Part shown: positions 1 through 7,853 of the stretch, one piece after another
Position numbering within the stretch: the stretch's first letter is position 1
How the letters are laid out: each line of letters begins with the position of its first letter
Origin: Chloroflexota bacterium
GTDB taxonomy: Bacteria; Chloroflexota; Dehalococcoidia; Lucifugimonadales; JAPUKM01
DNA length: 13,329 bases
Assembly: GCA_027295645.1 (NCBI GenBank)
Contig: JAPUKM010000115.1
Coordinates: 1-13,329 of the forward strand
Reading direction: 5' to 3'
Notes under the pieces: generated by a model
The model's input: only the letters and a program-made list of their open reading frames with translations
What the model was told of the DNA's origin: nothing
Databases searched by the model: none
Program-made: the position numbers and the translations under genes

Positions 1-4
1 GCAG

Positions 5-128
5 GTCTCTTGGTGGTTAGCGCGGGGTGGAACCACCCGTTCCCATCCCGAACACGGCAGTGAAACTCCCCAGCGCTGACGATACTGCACTCGCAAGGGT
101 GTGGGAAAATAGGCCATCGCCAGGGGGC
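5..128 (+). rRNA. rrf: 5S ribosomal RNA
   Basis: 5S rRNA of the large ribosomal subunit. The conserved loop B/C region (CCCATCCCGAACACGG) and the loop E/helix IV-V region near 79-113 are recognisable. The ends are set by helix I: 5-15 pairs with 118-128 through about 11 consecutive Watson-Crick or G-U pairs, giving about 124 nt. A strong intrinsic terminator starts 3 nt downstream, so this is the last gene of its unit. Only four bases precede it, so linkage to 16S or 23S rRNA cannot be judged. The ends are inferred from pairing and could be off by 1-3 nt. Confidence 0.95.
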
Positions 129-130
129 AT

Positions 131-167
131 AGGGTTCTCGGGCTTACGGCCGAGAACCCTTTTCGTT
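131..167 (+). terminator. Intrinsic terminator of the rRNA unit
   Basis: A perfect 11-bp stem (131-141 with 150-160), an 8-nt loop, and a TTTTCGTT tract starting at the stem base. It lies directly behind the 5S gene and should end rRNA transcription before the S1-clpC unit. Confidence 0.93.
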
Positions 168-312
168 GTAACGGAGAGAGCCTATGGCTGGGGTTAGTTC
201 GTAAAAAAGGTAGTGCAGTCGCCGTCTTCAAACTGACTTCAAGTGGGTGCGTGGAGCCAGGGGTTTTGTTACTATATTCACATTCTTTACATCCTGCTAA
301 GGGGATTCACCC

Positions 313-342
313 TTTACAGAGCTAGGTAACCACACCTATAAT
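313..342 (+). promoter_or_regulatory. Sigma-70-type promoter of the S1-clpC operon
   Basis: A -35 element TTTACA (313-318) and a perfect -10 TATAAT (337-342) are separated by 18 nt. The expected transcription start is about 348-350, only 2-4 nt before the ATG at 352, so the mRNA may be leaderless or nearly so. No CIRCE or CtsR-like operator was seen around it. Confidence 0.7.
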
Positions 343-351
343 TAGTCAGGC

Positions 352-1581
352 ATGTCTATTTCTAAGGAAAGCGATCGTGTAAGCGTGGTGTCAACCAAAG
401 ATGAAACAACAGCCCCAGTGCAGGGGATGGCTGAGCTCCTTCAGGACCATGAGCCCAGCAAGCCTTTGCAAAGAGGCGACATAGTCGAGGGTGAGGTGAT
501 GAGTGTTGACCAGGACGGCATCCTGGTCAACATCGGGCTCAAGAACGAAGGGGTGATCCCACCCAGAGAGATGCGGGCCACACCACCCGATAGGCTCCAG
601 GAGCTCCAACCGGGTACGGAAGTATTGGTCTATGTCATCCACACTGACGCCGAAGAGGGACAGGCGATCCTGTCTCTGGATAGGGCCCAGGGAGAAGAGG
701 GATGGCGCACGCTTGAAAAGATCGTGGACACTGGAGAGACGATCAGCGGAACCATCCAGGGGATCAACAAGGGTGGCGCGGTGGTGGATGTGGAGGGGGT
801 TCAGGGATTCATACCGCTGTCCCAGCTGGCCCCCATTAGCAGGAACCCAGACGAGGGAAGCCAGGAGGACCAGCTATCTCAACGCGTTGGGCAGACGCTG
901 GAGTTGAAGTTGTTGGAGTTGAACCGCCGGCGTAACCGTGTGATCCTCTCGGAACGGCAGGCGGTTCAGCAGATGAGGGAGGAGCAGAAGGATAAGCTCC
1001 TAGAGGAGCTTAAGGAGGGGGAGACGCGGAAGGGCAAGGTCAGTGGGATCGCCAGCTTTGGAGCATTCGTTGATCTTGGAGGTGCCGATGGACTTATCCA
1101 CGTTTCAGAGATCTCCTGGGAGCCAGTGCAATCTCCTGAAGAGGTCATTCACGTTGGCGATGAACTGGAAGTTTATGTCCTGAAAGTCGATCGGGAAACC
1201 AGGAGAATCGCTCTAAGTCTTCGGCGGTTGCAGCCCACGCCGTGGGATACAATCACCGACCGATACCATGTAGGACAGCAGGTGACGGGAACGGTAACCA
1301 GGCTCACAAACTTCGGAGCATTTGCCCGTATCGAGGACTCGGTCGAGGGGTTGATCCACATCTCCGAACTCTCCGACAGGGTGATTGAACACCCCAAGGA
1401 GGTGGTGAAGGAGGGGGACACTATGACCCTCACGATCCTGCGAATCGAGCCGGAGCGACGCCGACTTGGGCTCAGCCTGAAGCAGTCGGATGAGTTCCAG
1501 GGTAGATGGGAAGATCCAGTGGAGACGGTGAGCGGGACCGAACCCGAAGACTTGCTGCTGGAGAACGAAGATGGCCAGTAG
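352..1581 (+). CDS. rpsA: Four-domain S1 RNA-binding protein (ribosomal protein S1-like)
   Basis: A 409-residue cytoplasmic RNA-binding protein with four S1 (OB-fold) domains at about residues 40-110, 127-202, 222-291 and 307-377. Domains 3 and 4 carry the classic S1 pattern: FGAFVDLGGADGLIHVSE at 236-253 and FGAFARIEDSVEGLIHISEL at 321-340. Both tails are acidic and low in complexity. E. coli S1 has six domains, while shorter four-domain forms are common outside Proteobacteria, so a role in mRNA recruitment to the 30S subunit is likely but not certain. ATG 352 has no convincing Shine-Dalgarno sequence; the TATAAT box ends 9 nt upstream, pointing to leaderless translation. An in-frame ATG at 427, behind AGGGG, is an alternative start that would remove 25 unconserved residues. 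The 3' end overlaps clpC by 11 nt. Confidence 0.9.
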   Translation: MSISKESDRVSVVSTKDETTAPVQGMAELLQDHEPSKPLQRGDIVEGEVMSVDQDGILVNIGLKNEGVIPPREMRATPPDRLQELQPGTEVLVYVIHTDAEEGQAILSLDRAQGEEGWRTLEKIVDTGETISGTIQGINKGGAVVDVEGVQGFIPLSQLAPISRNPDEGSQEDQLSQRVGQTLELKLLELNRRRNRVILSERQAVQQMREEQKDKLLEELKEGETRKGKVSGIASFGAFVDLGGADGLIHVSEISWEPVQSPEEVIHVGDELEVYVLKVDRETRRIALSLRRLQPTPWDTITDRYHVGQQVTGTVTRLTNFGAFARIEDSVEGLIHISELSDRVIEHPKEVVKEGDTMTLTILRIEPERRRLGLSLKQSDEFQGRWEDPVETVSGTEPEDLLLENEDGQ

Positions 1582-4033
1582 ATTTGAAAAGTTCTCGGAA
1601 CGAGCACGCAGAGTCCTCTCCCTAGCTCAGGAAGAGGCGCAACGCTTTAACCATAACTACATAGGCACCGAGCATATCCTCTTGGGCTTGGTACGAGAGT
1701 CCGAGGGGGTGGCGGCACGGGTGCTGTCCAATCTTGGAGTAGAGTTGACCAAGGTTCGTTCTGCCGTGGAGTTCATTATCGGCAGAGGAGAACGGCCAGC
1801 TCCAGGCGAGATTGGCCTGACGCCCCGAGCAAAGAAGGTCATTGAGCTTGCGGTGGATGAGGCCCGCCGCCTCAACCACCACTACATAGGTACAGAGCAT
1901 CTGCTCATTGGACTGATGCGTGAGGGTGAAGGCGTTGCCGCCGGGGTGCTGGAGAGCCTGGGTGTGACTCTGGACAAGATCCGGGCAGAGACCAGCCGGC
2001 TCCTGAGCCAGAGCACCTCTCAGGGCTCCCATGCATCCGGCAGGACAACCAGCCGGACTCCCACGTTGGACCAGCTAGGTATAGACCTAACAAATGCTGC
2101 CCGTTCAGGGAAGCTGGATCCCGTTATTGGGCGTAGTCAGGAGATCAAGCGAGTGGTGCAGATACTGAGCCGGCGCACCAAGAACAACCCCGTGCTCATT
2201 GGTGAGCCCGGGGTTGGTAAGACGGCTATTGTGGAGGCCCTGGCCCAGCAGATCGCATCTGGAGATATACCCGAAAGCCTCCAGGGACGCCGCGTGGTCA
2301 CGCTGGATATGGGCGCACTTGTGGCAGGCACCAAGTACCGGGGAGAGTTCGAGGAGCGGCTCAAGAAGGTCATTGAAGAGATCAAGAGCTCTGGAAACTG
2401 TGTCCTGTTCATTGATGAGATGCACACAATGGTGGGCGCGGGTGCGGCCGAGGGGGCGGTGGATGCCGCCAACATCCTCAAGCCGGCCCTGGCCCGCGGG
2501 GAGATTCAGTGCATCGGTGCCACTACTCTGGACGACTACCGCAAGTATGTGGAGCGGGACCCCGCACTGGAGCGGAGGTTCCAGCCTATCCACGTGGACC
2601 AGCCCACCGTTGATGAGACCATCGAAATCCTGAGAGGGATCAAGCAACGGTACGAAGAGCACCATCACCTGACCATCTCTGATCAGGCGCTGGAATCGGC
2701 TGCACACCTTAGTGATCGGTTTATCGCTGATCGGTTTCTTCCTGATAAGGCCATAGACCTTGTGGACGAGGCGTCCAGCAAGGTGCGTATTGCCAGTACC
2801 ACGGCGCCGCTCTCCGTGACGGAGGCGACGAAGATACTGGAGAGCGTGCGGAAAGAGAAGGACGAGGCGCTGGCGCAGCAGCAGTACGAGTATGCCGCTG
2901 AACTCCGGGAGCGCGAGCAGAAGCTCGCCGAGAAGCTGGAGATGCTGGAGAAGGAGTGGGCCTCTGAGCAGAGCGGTGAGGAGCCCCAGGTCTCTGAAGA
3001 GGACATAGCGGAAGTGGTGAGCATGTGGACCGGAATTCCGGTGACACGCCTGGCTGTTGAGGAGACGGAGCGCCTGCTGCATATGGAGGATGCGCTCCAC
3101 GAAAAGGTCATCGGCCAGGATGAGGGCGTCACCGCCGTTGCCAAGTCGGTGCGCCGTGCGCGGGCAGGGATGAAGGACCCCCGGCGGCCAATTGGTGTCT
3201 TCCTGTTCCTGGGGCCCACCGGTGTAGGAAAGACCTACCTGGTACGGGCGCTGTCGGAGTTCATGTTCGGCAGTGAGGACAACATCATCCGGCTGGATAT
3301 GTCGGAGTTCATGGAGCGTCACAGCGTGGCCCGTCTGGTGGGTGCACCACCGGGATATATTGGCTTTGATGAAGGAGGCCAGCTCACTGAGACGGTACGT
3401 CGCAAGTCGTATTGCGCCATTCTGCTGGATGAGGTTGAGAAGGCGCACCCTGAGGTGTTCAACATCCTGCTTCAGATCTTTGACGATGGTCACCTCACAG
3501 ACGCCAAGGGCCGACGGGTAGACTTCCGAAACTCGATCATAGTGATGACGAGCAACATTGGCTCCGACCTGATCAAACGAGATACGACTATTGGTTTCTC
3601 CGTGAAGGGTGACGATGCCAAGCAAGCCGCACAGAGCTACGACCGGATGAAGGGCAAGGTTCTGGACGAGGTCAAGCGATTCTTCCGGCCAGAATTCTTG
3701 AACCGTGTTGATGCAACGGTGGTGTTCCACGCCCTCAGCAAGGAGAACATTTTGCGGATCGTGGACCTGATGCTGGGCGAAGTGTCCAAGGCACTTTTGG
3801 AGAAGGGCGTGTTCCTTGAGGTCACCCAGGCGGCCAAGGAGTTGCTAGCCGAAAACGGGTTTGATGCCTCTTTTGGGGCACGACCATTACGCCGGGAGAT
3901 TCAGTCACAGATAGAGGATAAACTCTCCGAGGAGATCCTCCACGGCAAATTCGGCACAGGCGATACGGTTGAGGTGGATGTAGAGGAGGGGGAGATCGTT
4001 ATCCGGCCGAGGGTAGCCGTTACCTCGGCATAG
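1571..4033 (+). CDS. clpC: ATP-dependent Clp protease ATPase subunit ClpC
   Basis: An 820-residue Hsp100/AAA+ unfoldase that threads substrates into the ClpP peptidase in the cytoplasm. Two Clp-N repeats fill about 1-145. AAA-1 has Walker A GEPGVGKT (211-218), pore loop KYRGEF (255-260) and Walker B VLFIDE (278-283). A coiled-coil, UVR-type middle domain lies at about 420-465, which with the full length marks ClpC rather than ClpA or ClpB. AAA-2 has Walker A GPTGVGKT (548-555), pore loop GYIGF (595-599), Walker B ILLDE (617-621) and sensor-2 GARP (769-772). The IGF tripeptide at 674-676 fits the ClpP-docking loop. ATG 1571 lies inside the upstream S1 gene, with GGAG at 1560-1563 as ribosome-binding site, so translation is probably coupled. 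ctsR, mcsA and mcsB, the usual Firmicutes partners, are absent here, and no clpP is in the window. Confidence 0.97.
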   Translation: MASRFEKFSERARRVLSLAQEEAQRFNHNYIGTEHILLGLVRESEGVAARVLSNLGVELTKVRSAVEFIIGRGERPAPGEIGLTPRAKKVIELAVDEARRLNHHYIGTEHLLIGLMREGEGVAAGVLESLGVTLDKIRAETSRLLSQSTSQGSHASGRTTSRTPTLDQLGIDLTNAARSGKLDPVIGRSQEIKRVVQILSRRTKNNPVLIGEPGVGKTAIVEALAQQIASGDIPESLQGRRVVTLDMGALVAGTKYRGEFEERLKKVIEEIKSSGNCVLFIDEMHTMVGAGAAEGAVDAANILKPALARGEIQCIGATTLDDYRKYVERDPALERRFQPIHVDQPTVDETIEILRGIKQRYEEHHHLTISDQALESAAHLSDRFIADRFLPDKAIDLVDEASSKVRIASTTAPLSVTEATKILESVRKEKDEALAQQQYEYAAELREREQKLAEKLEMLEKEWASEQSGEEPQVSEEDIAEVVSMWTGIPVTRLAVEETERLLHMEDALHEKVIGQDEGVTAVAKSVRRARAGMKDPRRPIGVFLFLGPTGVGKTYLVRALSEFMFGSEDNIIRLDMSEFMERHSVARLVGAPPGYIGFDEGGQLTETVRRKSYCAILLDEVEKAHPEVFNILLQIFDDGHLTDAKGRRVDFRNSIIVMTSNIGSDLIKRDTTIGFSVKGDDAKQAAQSYDRMKGKVLDEVKRFFRPEFLNRVDATVVFHALSKENILRIVDLMLGEVSKALLEKGVFLEVTQAAKELLAENGFDASFGARPLRREIQSQIEDKLSEEILHGKFGTGDTVEVDVEEGEIVIRPRVAVTSA

Positions 4034-4054
4034 GGATACTGTAACGAGGAGTCG

Positions 4055-4088
4055 ATTGGGGAAGCCTTCGGGCTTCCCCAATTCTTTA
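4055..4088 (+). terminator. Intrinsic terminator after clpC
   Basis: A perfect 12-bp stem (4055-4066 with 4071-4082) closed by a TTCG tetraloop, followed by TCTTTA. It begins 22 nt after the clpC stop and separates the S1-clpC unit from radA. Confidence 0.92.
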
Positions 4089-4105
4089 TAGAGACGGCCA
4101 CTCAG

Positions 4106-4119
4106 AGAGCAATTGCTCT
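4106..4119 (+). promoter_or_regulatory. Perfect 14-bp palindrome, candidate operator
   Basis: AGAGCAATTGCTCT is a perfect inverted repeat with no spacer. It lies 4 nt upstream of the radA -10 box and fills most of the -35/-10 spacer, where a bound dimer would block RNA polymerase. It does not resemble the B. subtilis LexA, CtsR or HrcA consensus sites known to me. That it is an operator is an inference from position and symmetry. Confidence 0.5.
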
Positions 4120-4120
4120 A

Positions 4121-4129
4121 TGATACAAT
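4121..4129 (+). promoter_or_regulatory. Extended -10 promoter of the radA-larE-larC unit
   Basis: TGA followed by TACAAT forms an extended -10 element (TGn plus -10 at 4124-4129). No good -35 is present 17-18 nt upstream, which fits an extended -10 promoter. The expected start is near 4136, giving a leader of about 22 nt before the GTG of radA. Confidence 0.55.
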
Positions 4130-4157
4130 CACCAGGCAGGTTCCCTTAGGAGTAAGC

Positions 4158-5606
4158 GTGAGCCGGGAGCGGTCCCGTACCATCTATGTCTGCCAGGAGT
4201 GTGGAGCCCGCGTCCCCAAGTGGGAGGGGCGCTGTCCTCAGTGTACTCAATGGAATACGCTGGTGGGCCTGTCCGAGTCCCCTCGGTCTCGGCGTGACAC
4301 ATGGCTAGCCACCGGACCCGCCAATGTCCAGGAGATCTCTGAAGTCACCGTTGATAATGTCTCCAGAACTCTTACTGCCTCCGGAGAGTTGAACCGTGTG
4401 CTCGGCGGCGGGATTGTCCCAGGTTCCCTGGTCCTCATGGCGGGAGACCCGGGCATTGGCAAGTCCACCATCCTGCTGCAAATGTGCGCCCACTTGGCCG
4501 ACCAGGGACAGCGAGTCCTGTACGTATCGGGCGAGGAGTCGGCACAGCAGGTGAAGCTGCGAGCGGAGCGCCTCGCAATCTCCGGGCAGGCCCTCTTTTT
4601 CCTGGCTGAAACAGAGATCGATGAAATCCTTAGCCGCCTGGAGGATCTCATCCCGTCCCTGGTGGTGGTTGACTCTGTGCAGACCATCGCGTCTCAGGAC
4701 GTGCCATCGGCACCGGGGACGGTGGCCCAGGTGCGGGAATGTACTCGAAGGCTGATGCAGTGGGCCAAGGAACGAGGCGTTCCGGTGTTTCTGGCGGGGC
4801 ACGTCACCAAGGACGGCTCCGTGGCCGGGCCACGAGTGCTGGAGCACATGGTAGACGTGGTCTTGTACCTTGAGGGGGACACGTTGAGCCCCTACCGTAT
4901 TCTACGGGCCGCCAAGAACCGGTTCGGCTCAACCAACGAGGTCGGCATCTTCGCAATGGACGGCCAGGGCATGCGGGACGTGGAGGACGCCTCCACGCTC
5001 TTCCTCTCACGCCAAGGCGAGGTCACTCCCGGCTCTACGGTCATCGCTACTCAGGAGGGCACCAGGCCGCTGCTGGCGGAGGTCCAAGCGCTAACCACGC
5101 ACACTGTGTTCGCACAGCCCCGTCGTACCGCCACCGGCGTCGATTTTCAGAGGCTGGTGCTGGTGGCCGCCGTGATCGGTAAACGGCTGGATATCCCTCT
5201 AGGCAGCCAGGACATCATCATTAACATCGCCGGTGGGCTCCATGTGAATGAGCCTGCCGCCGATCTTGGGATGGCCCTGGCCATGGTGTCCAGCTTTCGC
5301 AACGTCCCGTGCGACCCCTCTACAGTCGTCATCGGTGAGGTCGGCCTGGGAGGAGAGGTCCGCCCGGTACCCCAGCTTGAGCGTCGACTCAATGAGGCCC
5401 ACAGGTTGGGCTTCAAGAGGGCTGTCATCCCCGCTGCTCAACGCGCGGACGCCCATGGCAGCCCATTGGAGCTCTCCGCTGTGGCCACGGTGGGAGAGGC
5501 CGTTCGCAAAGCGCTTCCCAGGGCACGGCGTCACAAAGGCGACGACGAGGTGCAGGAATACGCATCCGCCGAAGAGGTGCTTGACAGTCTTGCAGCAGAG
5601 AGGTGA
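4158..5606 (+). CDS. radA: DNA repair protein RadA (Sms)
   Basis: RadA is a RecA-like, DnaB-type ATPase that drives branch migration of recombination intermediates. The 482-residue product shows the family architecture: an N-terminal C4 zinc finger (Cys12, Cys15, Cys26, Cys29), Walker A GDPGIGKST (96-104), Walker B LVVVDS (168-173), the RadA signature KNRFG (253-257), and a Lon-protease-like C-terminal domain from about residue 330. The charged tail after about 455 (RARRHKGDD...) looks somewhat longer than in typical members. The start is GTG 4158, with AGGAG at 4148-4152 and a 5-nt gap; the frame is open upstream to a TTG at 4113, but those 15 codons cover the promoter -10 and are unlikely to be translated. 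larE follows after 7 nt. clpC-radA adjacency is also known from Firmicutes, but here a terminator and a new promoter separate them. Confidence 0.96.
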   Translation: MSRERSRTIYVCQECGARVPKWEGRCPQCTQWNTLVGLSESPRSRRDTWLATGPANVQEISEVTVDNVSRTLTASGELNRVLGGGIVPGSLVLMAGDPGIGKSTILLQMCAHLADQGQRVLYVSGEESAQQVKLRAERLAISGQALFFLAETEIDEILSRLEDLIPSLVVVDSVQTIASQDVPSAPGTVAQVRECTRRLMQWAKERGVPVFLAGHVTKDGSVAGPRVLEHMVDVVLYLEGDTLSPYRILRAAKNRFGSTNEVGIFAMDGQGMRDVEDASTLFLSRQGEVTPGSTVIATQEGTRPLLAEVQALTTHTVFAQPRRTATGVDFQRLVLVAAVIGKRLDIPLGSQDIIINIAGGLHVNEPAADLGMALAMVSSFRNVPCDPSTVVIGEVGLGGEVRPVPQLERRLNEAHRLGFKRAVIPAAQRADAHGSPLELSAVATVGEAVRKALPRARRHKGDDEVQEYASAEEVLDSLAAER

Positions 5607-5613
5607 GGGAACG

Positions 5614-6465
5614 ATGAGCACGTTGCCCCAGAAGCTCCAGCAATTGGGTGACCTCTTGACGGATATGAGGTCTGTTGTGGTGGCCTACTCAGGCGGTGTG
5701 GACAGCGCTTTCCTGGCGGCGATGGCCCACCAGAGCCTGGGCGACCAGTGTATAGCGGTCACTGCCTCTTCGCCAAGCCTGCCACCCGGGGAGCTTGAGA
5801 AGGCCAGCGATCTGGCGAAGCGGCTGGGCCTGCGCCATAGGGTGATCGAGACACGCGAGGTGGAGGAGCCCGATTACGCCGCCAACGGTCCCAGGCGGTG
5901 CTATTTTTGCAAAAGCCACCTGTACCGGCACTTCCAGGCCCTGGCCAAAGAGGAGGGCTATGTCCACGTTGTAGATGGAGCGACGCTGGATGACAACGAG
6001 GACTTCCGGCCCGGAGCGGCGGCGGCCAGGGAGTGGGGTGTGCGTAGCCCGCTTGTGGAGGTCGGCTTCACCAAGGAGGAGATCCGAGAGCACTCCCGAG
6101 AGATGGGTCTACCCACCTGGGACAAGCCGGCCCAGGCGTGCCTGGCATCCCGGGTCCCCTACGGTACGCCAGTTACCGTAGAGGTCCTTGGCCAGATCGG
6201 AAAGGCCGAGCGGTATCTCCATGAGATCGGCGTCCGTCAGCTGCGTGTCCGCCACCATGGCACCACCGCCCGCATTGAGCTGGCCCCCGAGGAGATGCCC
6301 CTCCTGATTGAACCTGCCGTGAGACAGAAGGTGGTGGAACGGTTCAAGGGGCTGGGCTACTTGTACGTCACCGTTGACCTGGAGGCGTATCAGGCCGGTA
6401 GCCTCAATCGTGAGCTCCGCCCACGCACTCCACAGGGCCAAAGACACCACTACTCTCCACAGTGA
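5614..6465 (+). CDS. larE: Nickel-pincer cofactor sulfur transferase LarE
   Basis: A 283-residue PP-loop ATP pyrophosphatase. LarE adenylates a carboxylate of the pyridinium dicarboxylate precursor and inserts sulfur during synthesis of the nickel-pincer nucleotide, the cofactor of lactate racemase and related LarA enzymes. The PP-loop SGGVDS is at 26-31, and Cys176 sits in KPAQACLASR, where the single-cysteine L. plantarum enzyme carries its sacrificial Cys176. Cys96 and Cys99 (RRCYFCK) add a CxxC, suggesting the three-cysteine subgroup thought to use an iron-sulfur cluster rather than sacrificing its own sulfur; this subgroup assignment is an inference. The start is ATG 5614, with GAGGG at 5605-5609 overlapping the radA stop. 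The open frame continues far into radA, but only the ATG gives the family N-terminus. The gene pairs with larC downstream. Confidence 0.92.
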   Translation: MSTLPQKLQQLGDLLTDMRSVVVAYSGGVDSAFLAAMAHQSLGDQCIAVTASSPSLPPGELEKASDLAKRLGLRHRVIETREVEEPDYAANGPRRCYFCKSHLYRHFQALAKEEGYVHVVDGATLDDNEDFRPGAAAAREWGVRSPLVEVGFTKEEIREHSREMGLPTWDKPAQACLASRVPYGTPVTVEVLGQIGKAERYLHEIGVRQLRVRHHGTTARIELAPEEMPLLIEPAVRQKVVERFKGLGYLYVTVDLEAYQAGSLNRELRPRTPQGQRHHYSPQ

Positions 6466-6508
6466 CCTGTTCGGAATCGCCTATGGCCATCGTCAGTGGG
6501 AGGCCACA

Positions 6509-7729
6509 TTGCGGATAGCCTACTTTCACTCTATCGGAGGGGCCAGCGGCGATATGATGCTGGGTGCCCTGGTGGACGTAGGGGTATCCGTTGAGGCGCT
6601 GAAGGGAGAGCTGGGGAAGCTTCCCGTCAGCGGGTTCCGGATCTCAGCGCGACAGGAGCGCCGGGCGGGCCTGTTGGGAACTCGCGTCCTGGTGGAAACC
6701 GAGGCAGGACCCGATGCCGGTCAACCCAGAAGCGTGTCCGAATTCATCGCCGCGATACATCAAAGCACCCTGGACGAGGCCGTCAAGGAGCAGGCAACGG
6801 AGGTGCTGAATCGCCTGGGTGAGGCCGAGAAGCGGGCACACCGCCTGGCCAAAGGGGAGGCTGTACTCCACGAGTTGGGTGACCTGGATACCCTGGTGGA
6901 TGTGGTAGGCACCGTGGCCGGCATACACCTCCTGGGAATCCAGGAGGTGTATGCGTCGGCTTTGCTTGTGGGAAGCGGCGTGGTCAAGAGCTCCCATGGA
7001 GCCATACCGGCTCCGGGCCCTGCGACCATGGAGCTCATCGCCCAGTCACAGGCCATCATCGTCCCGCCGTCGCCACAGCAGCCGATGCCCGGGGAGTTGA
7101 CCACGCCCACGGGCGCTGCTCTTCTCACCACTCTGGCCTCGTTTGATGCGCCCTCCATGACTGTTGAGCGCATCGGGTACGGGCTGGGGTCGCGGGACGA
7201 CCCCTCACGCCCCAACGCCCTGGCGGTGTGGCTGGGAGAGCGGCAAGACACACCGAAAAGAGATGGGCACCGCCTTCTGGAAACCAATGTGGACGACTCG
7301 ACGCCTGAGATGCTGGCCTACGCACAGGAGCAGCTTCTGGCCCTGGGCGCGGTGGATGTCTGGTTTACCTCCATTCAGATGAAGAAGAGCCGCCCCGGCG
7401 TTCTTCTGAGCGCCCTGGTACCGGCATCGCTGGAGAGCGGTGCCGCAGAGCTGATCCTCAGGGAGACTTCCACGCTGGGTATTCGTGTGCGTCCGGTGGA
7501 GCGCTATGAAGCTCTGCGGGAGGTGAAGGAGGTCACTAGCCCATTTGGAGCAGTCCAAGTGAAGGTCAAGCGGCTGGGGCATCAGGTTGTGGGGGTCTCT
7601 CCTGAATATGAGCCGTGCAGACGCATAGCACAGGAGAGGGGTCTGCCCCTGGCAGAAGTGTACCGCCTGGTAAGCGAGGCGGCGTGGAAGCAGGTGACCG
7701 GCCAGGTCCGTAAGGAGACAGAGGACTAG
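6509..7729 (+). CDS. larC: Nickel insertion protein LarC
   Basis: A 406-residue LarC (DUF111 family), the CTP-dependent cyclometallase that inserts nickel into the pincer nucleotide. The N-terminus RIAYFHSIGGASGDMMLGA matches the family opening. Other conserved blocks are SSHGAIPAPGPAT (161-173), GELTTPTGAAL (195-205), ETNVDDSTPE (258-267) and KKSRPGVLLS (292-301). In L. plantarum larC is split by a programmed frameshift into C1 and C2 parts; here both are in one uninterrupted frame. The start is TTG 6509, with GGGAGG at 6498-6503 and a 5-nt gap; the frame stays open upstream into larE, but only this start gives the family N-terminus. A 43-nt gap separates it from larE. larB and larA are not in the window, so they must lie elsewhere if the pathway is complete. 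Confidence 0.93.
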   Translation: MRIAYFHSIGGASGDMMLGALVDVGVSVEALKGELGKLPVSGFRISARQERRAGLLGTRVLVETEAGPDAGQPRSVSEFIAAIHQSTLDEAVKEQATEVLNRLGEAEKRAHRLAKGEAVLHELGDLDTLVDVVGTVAGIHLLGIQEVYASALLVGSGVVKSSHGAIPAPGPATMELIAQSQAIIVPPSPQQPMPGELTTPTGAALLTTLASFDAPSMTVERIGYGLGSRDDPSRPNALAVWLGERQDTPKRDGHRLLETNVDDSTPEMLAYAQEQLLALGAVDVWFTSIQMKKSRPGVLLSALVPASLESGAAELILRETSTLGIRVRPVERYEALREVKEVTSPFGAVQVKVKRLGHQVVGVSPEYEPCRRIAQERGLPLAEVYRLVSEAAWKQVTGQVRKETED

Positions 7730-7748
7730 GTCACTATGGCCTGGAGCC

Positions 7749-7777
7749 TTGACGACATCCTTACGTCTAGCTATACT
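7749..7777 (+). promoter_or_regulatory. Promoter of the tRNA-tuf operon
   Basis: TTGACG (7749-7754), a 17-nt spacer, and TATACT (7772-7777) form a near-consensus sigma-70-type promoter. Transcription should start near 7784, about 83 nt before the first tRNA and about 36 nt before the hairpin at 7820. This is the best promoter seen upstream of the tRNA-tuf-ribosomal protein block. Confidence 0.75.
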
Positions 7778-7819
7778 TCTTATTGAGAAGGCTGCCCGTG
7801 TAGGAGCAACTTTGGTTTG

Positions 7820-7853
7820 TACGACTCAAGCCGCTTTGGCTTGAGTCGTATTT
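7820..7853 (+). promoter_or_regulatory. Strong hairpin in the tRNA-tuf leader (attenuator, terminator or processing site)
   Basis: A perfect 13-bp stem (7820-7832 with 7838-7850) with a 5-nt loop, followed by only three T residues. It lies 90 nt after the larC stop and downstream of the 7749-7777 promoter. It could therefore end larC read-through transcripts, attenuate the tRNA-tuf operon, or act as a processing signal. The weak T-tract makes efficient termination doubtful. Confidence 0.6.

Noticed and set aside
168..351. Possible heat-shock operators (CIRCE, CtsR box) ahead of the S1-clpC unit
   Set aside because: No inverted repeat like TTAGCACTC-N9-GAGTGCTAA and no CtsR-type heptad repeat is present; only a plain promoter is visible.
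2105..3730. A 541-codon open frame on the - strand, antisense to clpC
   Set aside because: It is a shadow of the strongly biased clpC coding frame: no recognisable domain, odd His/Leu/Arg-rich composition, and every motif on the + strand is conserved ClpC.
5248..5613. Upstream extension of the larE frame into radA
   Set aside because: The region encodes the conserved Lon-like domain of RadA in another frame; ATG 5614 has its own ribosome-binding site and gives the family N-terminus.
6374..6508. Upstream extension of the larC frame into larE
   Set aside because: It runs through larE coding sequence and has no family similarity; TTG 6509, behind GGGAGG, begins exactly at the conserved LarC N-terminus.
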